Below, one piece after another: positions 12,050-12,846 of a DNA stretch of 12,846 bases (positions are counted from its first letter, which is position 1; the number at the start of each line of letters is the position of its first letter). Origin of the DNA: Ignavibacteriaceae bacterium. GTDB taxonomy: Bacteria > Bacteroidota > Ignavibacteria > Ignavibacteriales > Ignavibacteriaceae. Location: positions 1-12,846 of the forward strand of contig JALONF010000024.1 of the NCBI GenBank assembly GCA_025455085.1. Direction: 5' to 3'. The notes beneath the pieces are model-generated. The model worked only from the letters and a program-made list of their open reading frames with translations, made no database searches and was not told the DNA's origin. A program made the position numbers and the translations under genes.

Positions 12050-12289
12050 ATGTCCGAAAAAGAGCTACCAGAATACCAGCAAAAACGCCTCGAAGAAATC
12101 AGTTCATTCATAAAGAACTGGCGGTTAAATGAAGGACTTACACAACGGGAGTTCAGTCAATTGGCTGGCATCCATCCTAATAGTCTCTACAAACTTGAAA
12201 AAATGGGATTATACAATATCCTGACGCTGCTTAAATGCATTGATGCAACGGAATTAACCGTTACTCAATTCTTTCAAGGGATTGATTAG
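12050..12289 (+). CDS. Small XRE-family helix-turn-helix regulator 2
   Basis: This is a 79-residue DNA-binding protein from ATG 12050. The HTH is TQREFSQLAGIHPNSLYKLEKM, with IHPNSLYKLE as the recognition helix. The tail LTVTQFFQGID matches LSISQFFDKLD of regulator 1, and the LTL(V/L) segment before it also aligns, so the two are paralogues with diverged recognition helices. They would therefore bind different sites or form a mutual switch; that is inference. It converges on the hsdR fragment, with 45 bases between stops and a small hairpin (12330-12348) over the hsdR stop. Confidence 0.88.
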   Translation: MSEKELPEYQQKRLEEISSFIKNWRLNEGLTQREFSQLAGIHPNSLYKLEKMGLYNILTLLKCIDATELTVTQFFQGID

Positions 12290-12334
12290 TGTCAATATTT
12301 CGACATAAAGCAATGATTTAGTTGATGTAGTATA

Positions 12335-12737
12335 TTAGCCTGATATACCATTAATAAACGTCTCAACAAAATCAATTATCCTTCTGAGTATTCTTTCACC
12401 AGTTGTTTTACGTTGAAGCAAGGTTGGCTTTTCTCCATCAAGCAGTTCTAAAATATCATCCCGCATCGGCTCTTGTTCGGAATACAGGTAATTTTCAATC
12501 AATGTTTGTGTTTTTTCTTTCGATAATTTTTCTTCCTCAACCAACTTCAGGAACGCTTTTTCCTGCTCCACCGTCCAGAATTTCTCAAACTCTTGCGGAA
12601 TATCATCTGTGTCCAGAATGACAGGCATGTTTTCTCTGATGAACTTTTGAATCAGTTCCTTCTTGCTCCGCAGTTGCATTTCGGTGTTCAGCAGGTTGAA
12701 TATTTCCTTTTCTGTCCCCTGTGTGAAGGCAGACACC
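12335..12737 (-). CDS. hsdR: C-terminal fragment of a type I restriction HsdR subunit
   Basis: About 133 residues match my memory of the HsdR C-terminal helical region: EKEIFNLLNTEMQLRSKKELIQKFI, a long acidic stretch, LIENYLYSEQEPMRDDILELL, and LLQRKTTGERILRRIIDFVETF. In full-length HsdR (about 1000 residues) this region follows the nuclease and helicase domains and contacts the methylase core. None of the catalytic motifs are in the window, nor are hsdM or hsdS. The open frame continues to 12820, but residues from about position 12738 onwards come from GC-rich sequence of a different type, so the true HsdR sequence stops there. It is truncated by a chimeric join or a real rearrangement. Confidence 0.75.
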
Positions 12738-12846
12738 GATTTCTCCCGCGTGAGCGACAAGTCCGCGCTCGAGATCTGCGAGCGCGCGAAGCTCAACCCG
12801 AAGGCGAACCCGACGCGCATCGCGCACCAGGAGAGCGAGGCGCTGT
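12738..12846 (+). other. GC-rich foreign segment at the window end, topoisomerase VI subunit B-like peptide
   Basis: The base composition jumps from AT-rich to roughly two-thirds GC over a few bases. On the + strand a frame beginning near 12738 reads DFSRVSDKSALEICERAKLN and continues PKANPTRIAHQESEAL. It has the strong third-position GC use of a real gene. The sequence resembles the H2TH linker region of topoisomerase VI subunit B as I remember it (R-V-x-x-K-[ST]-A-x-E-I-C), an enzyme of archaea and a few bacteria; I could not search. It runs off the window end. The join lies inside hsdR, so an assembly chimera is the likeliest explanation. Confidence 0.5.

Noticed and set aside
12764..12785. 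GCGCTCG/CGAGCGC hairpin in the GC-rich end
   Set aside because: It falls within the topoisomerase-like codons and is expected by chance in such GC-rich text.
12603..12827. 74-residue - strand frame rich in Arg, Ala and His at the right end
   Set aside because: It overlaps the hsdR fragment in another frame and gains its length from the GC-rich segment, which lacks stops.
1..12846. CRISPR arrays, insertion sequences with terminal repeats, rRNA or plasmid origins
   Set aside because: I found no regularly spaced repeats, no transposase, no rRNA-like sequence and no iteron array.

Overview
This 12.8 kb window reads as a metagenomic or draft contig from a member of the Bacteroidota. The evidence is a moderately AT-rich base composition, absence of strong Shine-Dalgarno sites, several matches to the Bacteroidota -7 element TAnnTTTG, and protein families typical of the phylum (a fused CzcA-TolC pump, a DUF6660-like Cys-rich small protein, and a CDF transporter with a CPSEE-type N-terminal domain). 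Both ends look like assembly edges. Base 1 falls six bases inside a tRNA gene, and the last ~110 bases change abruptly to GC-rich sequence of a different character.

Layout. (1) 1-300: a 5'-truncated tRNA-Thr(CGT), a tRNA-Gly(CCC) and a strong intrinsic terminator. (2) 301-643: AT-rich, no gene recognised. (3) 644-1756, + strand: three small compact genes of unknown function, the first two overlapping or nearly so. (4) 1767-10469, - strand: a seven-gene metal-efflux locus, transcribed right to left. The order is Fur/Zur-type regulator, Cys-rich DUF6660-like exported protein, a 1446-residue CzcA-type RND pump fused to a TolC-like outer-membrane factor, a CusB/CzcB-type adaptor lipoprotein with a His/Asp-rich loop, a PII-like protein of the pump-associated 'NG' type, a CDF-like transporter with an HMA-like N-terminal domain, and a canonical zinc-type CDF transporter. 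(5) 10518-10701: a gene-free spacer with small palindromes and a terminator. (6) 10702-11466, - strand: a serine recombinase and a 64-codon unknown gene, divergent from (7) 11555-12289, + strand: two small paralogous XRE-type HTH proteins. The divergent control region carries two AACACA/TGTGT palindromes. (8) 12335-~12737, - strand: the C-terminal end of a type I restriction HsdR subunit, broken by the foreign GC-rich end.

How the parts work together. The seven-gene locus looks like one metal-responsive resistance unit. The CDF proteins would move divalent metal from cytoplasm to periplasm. The RND-adaptor-outer-membrane assembly would move it out of the cell. The PII-like protein is placed to sense nucleotide or metal status at the pump, and the Fur-type protein is placed to control transcription. 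The pump carries the DFG...DGAV...VE signature in TM4, which in this family points to divalent metals (Zn/Co/Cd/Ni) rather than Cu/Ag. The right-hand recombinase/XRE/hsdR segment looks like a separate accessory module, perhaps part of a mobile or restriction island.

I see no wholly new system that the sequence alone can prove. The points most worth checking are the internal signal-peptide-like segment in the pump fusion, the PII-like gene inside the efflux locus, the Fur-box-like 7-1-7 palindrome, the twin operators, the unknown three-gene cassette, and the probable chimeric right end.
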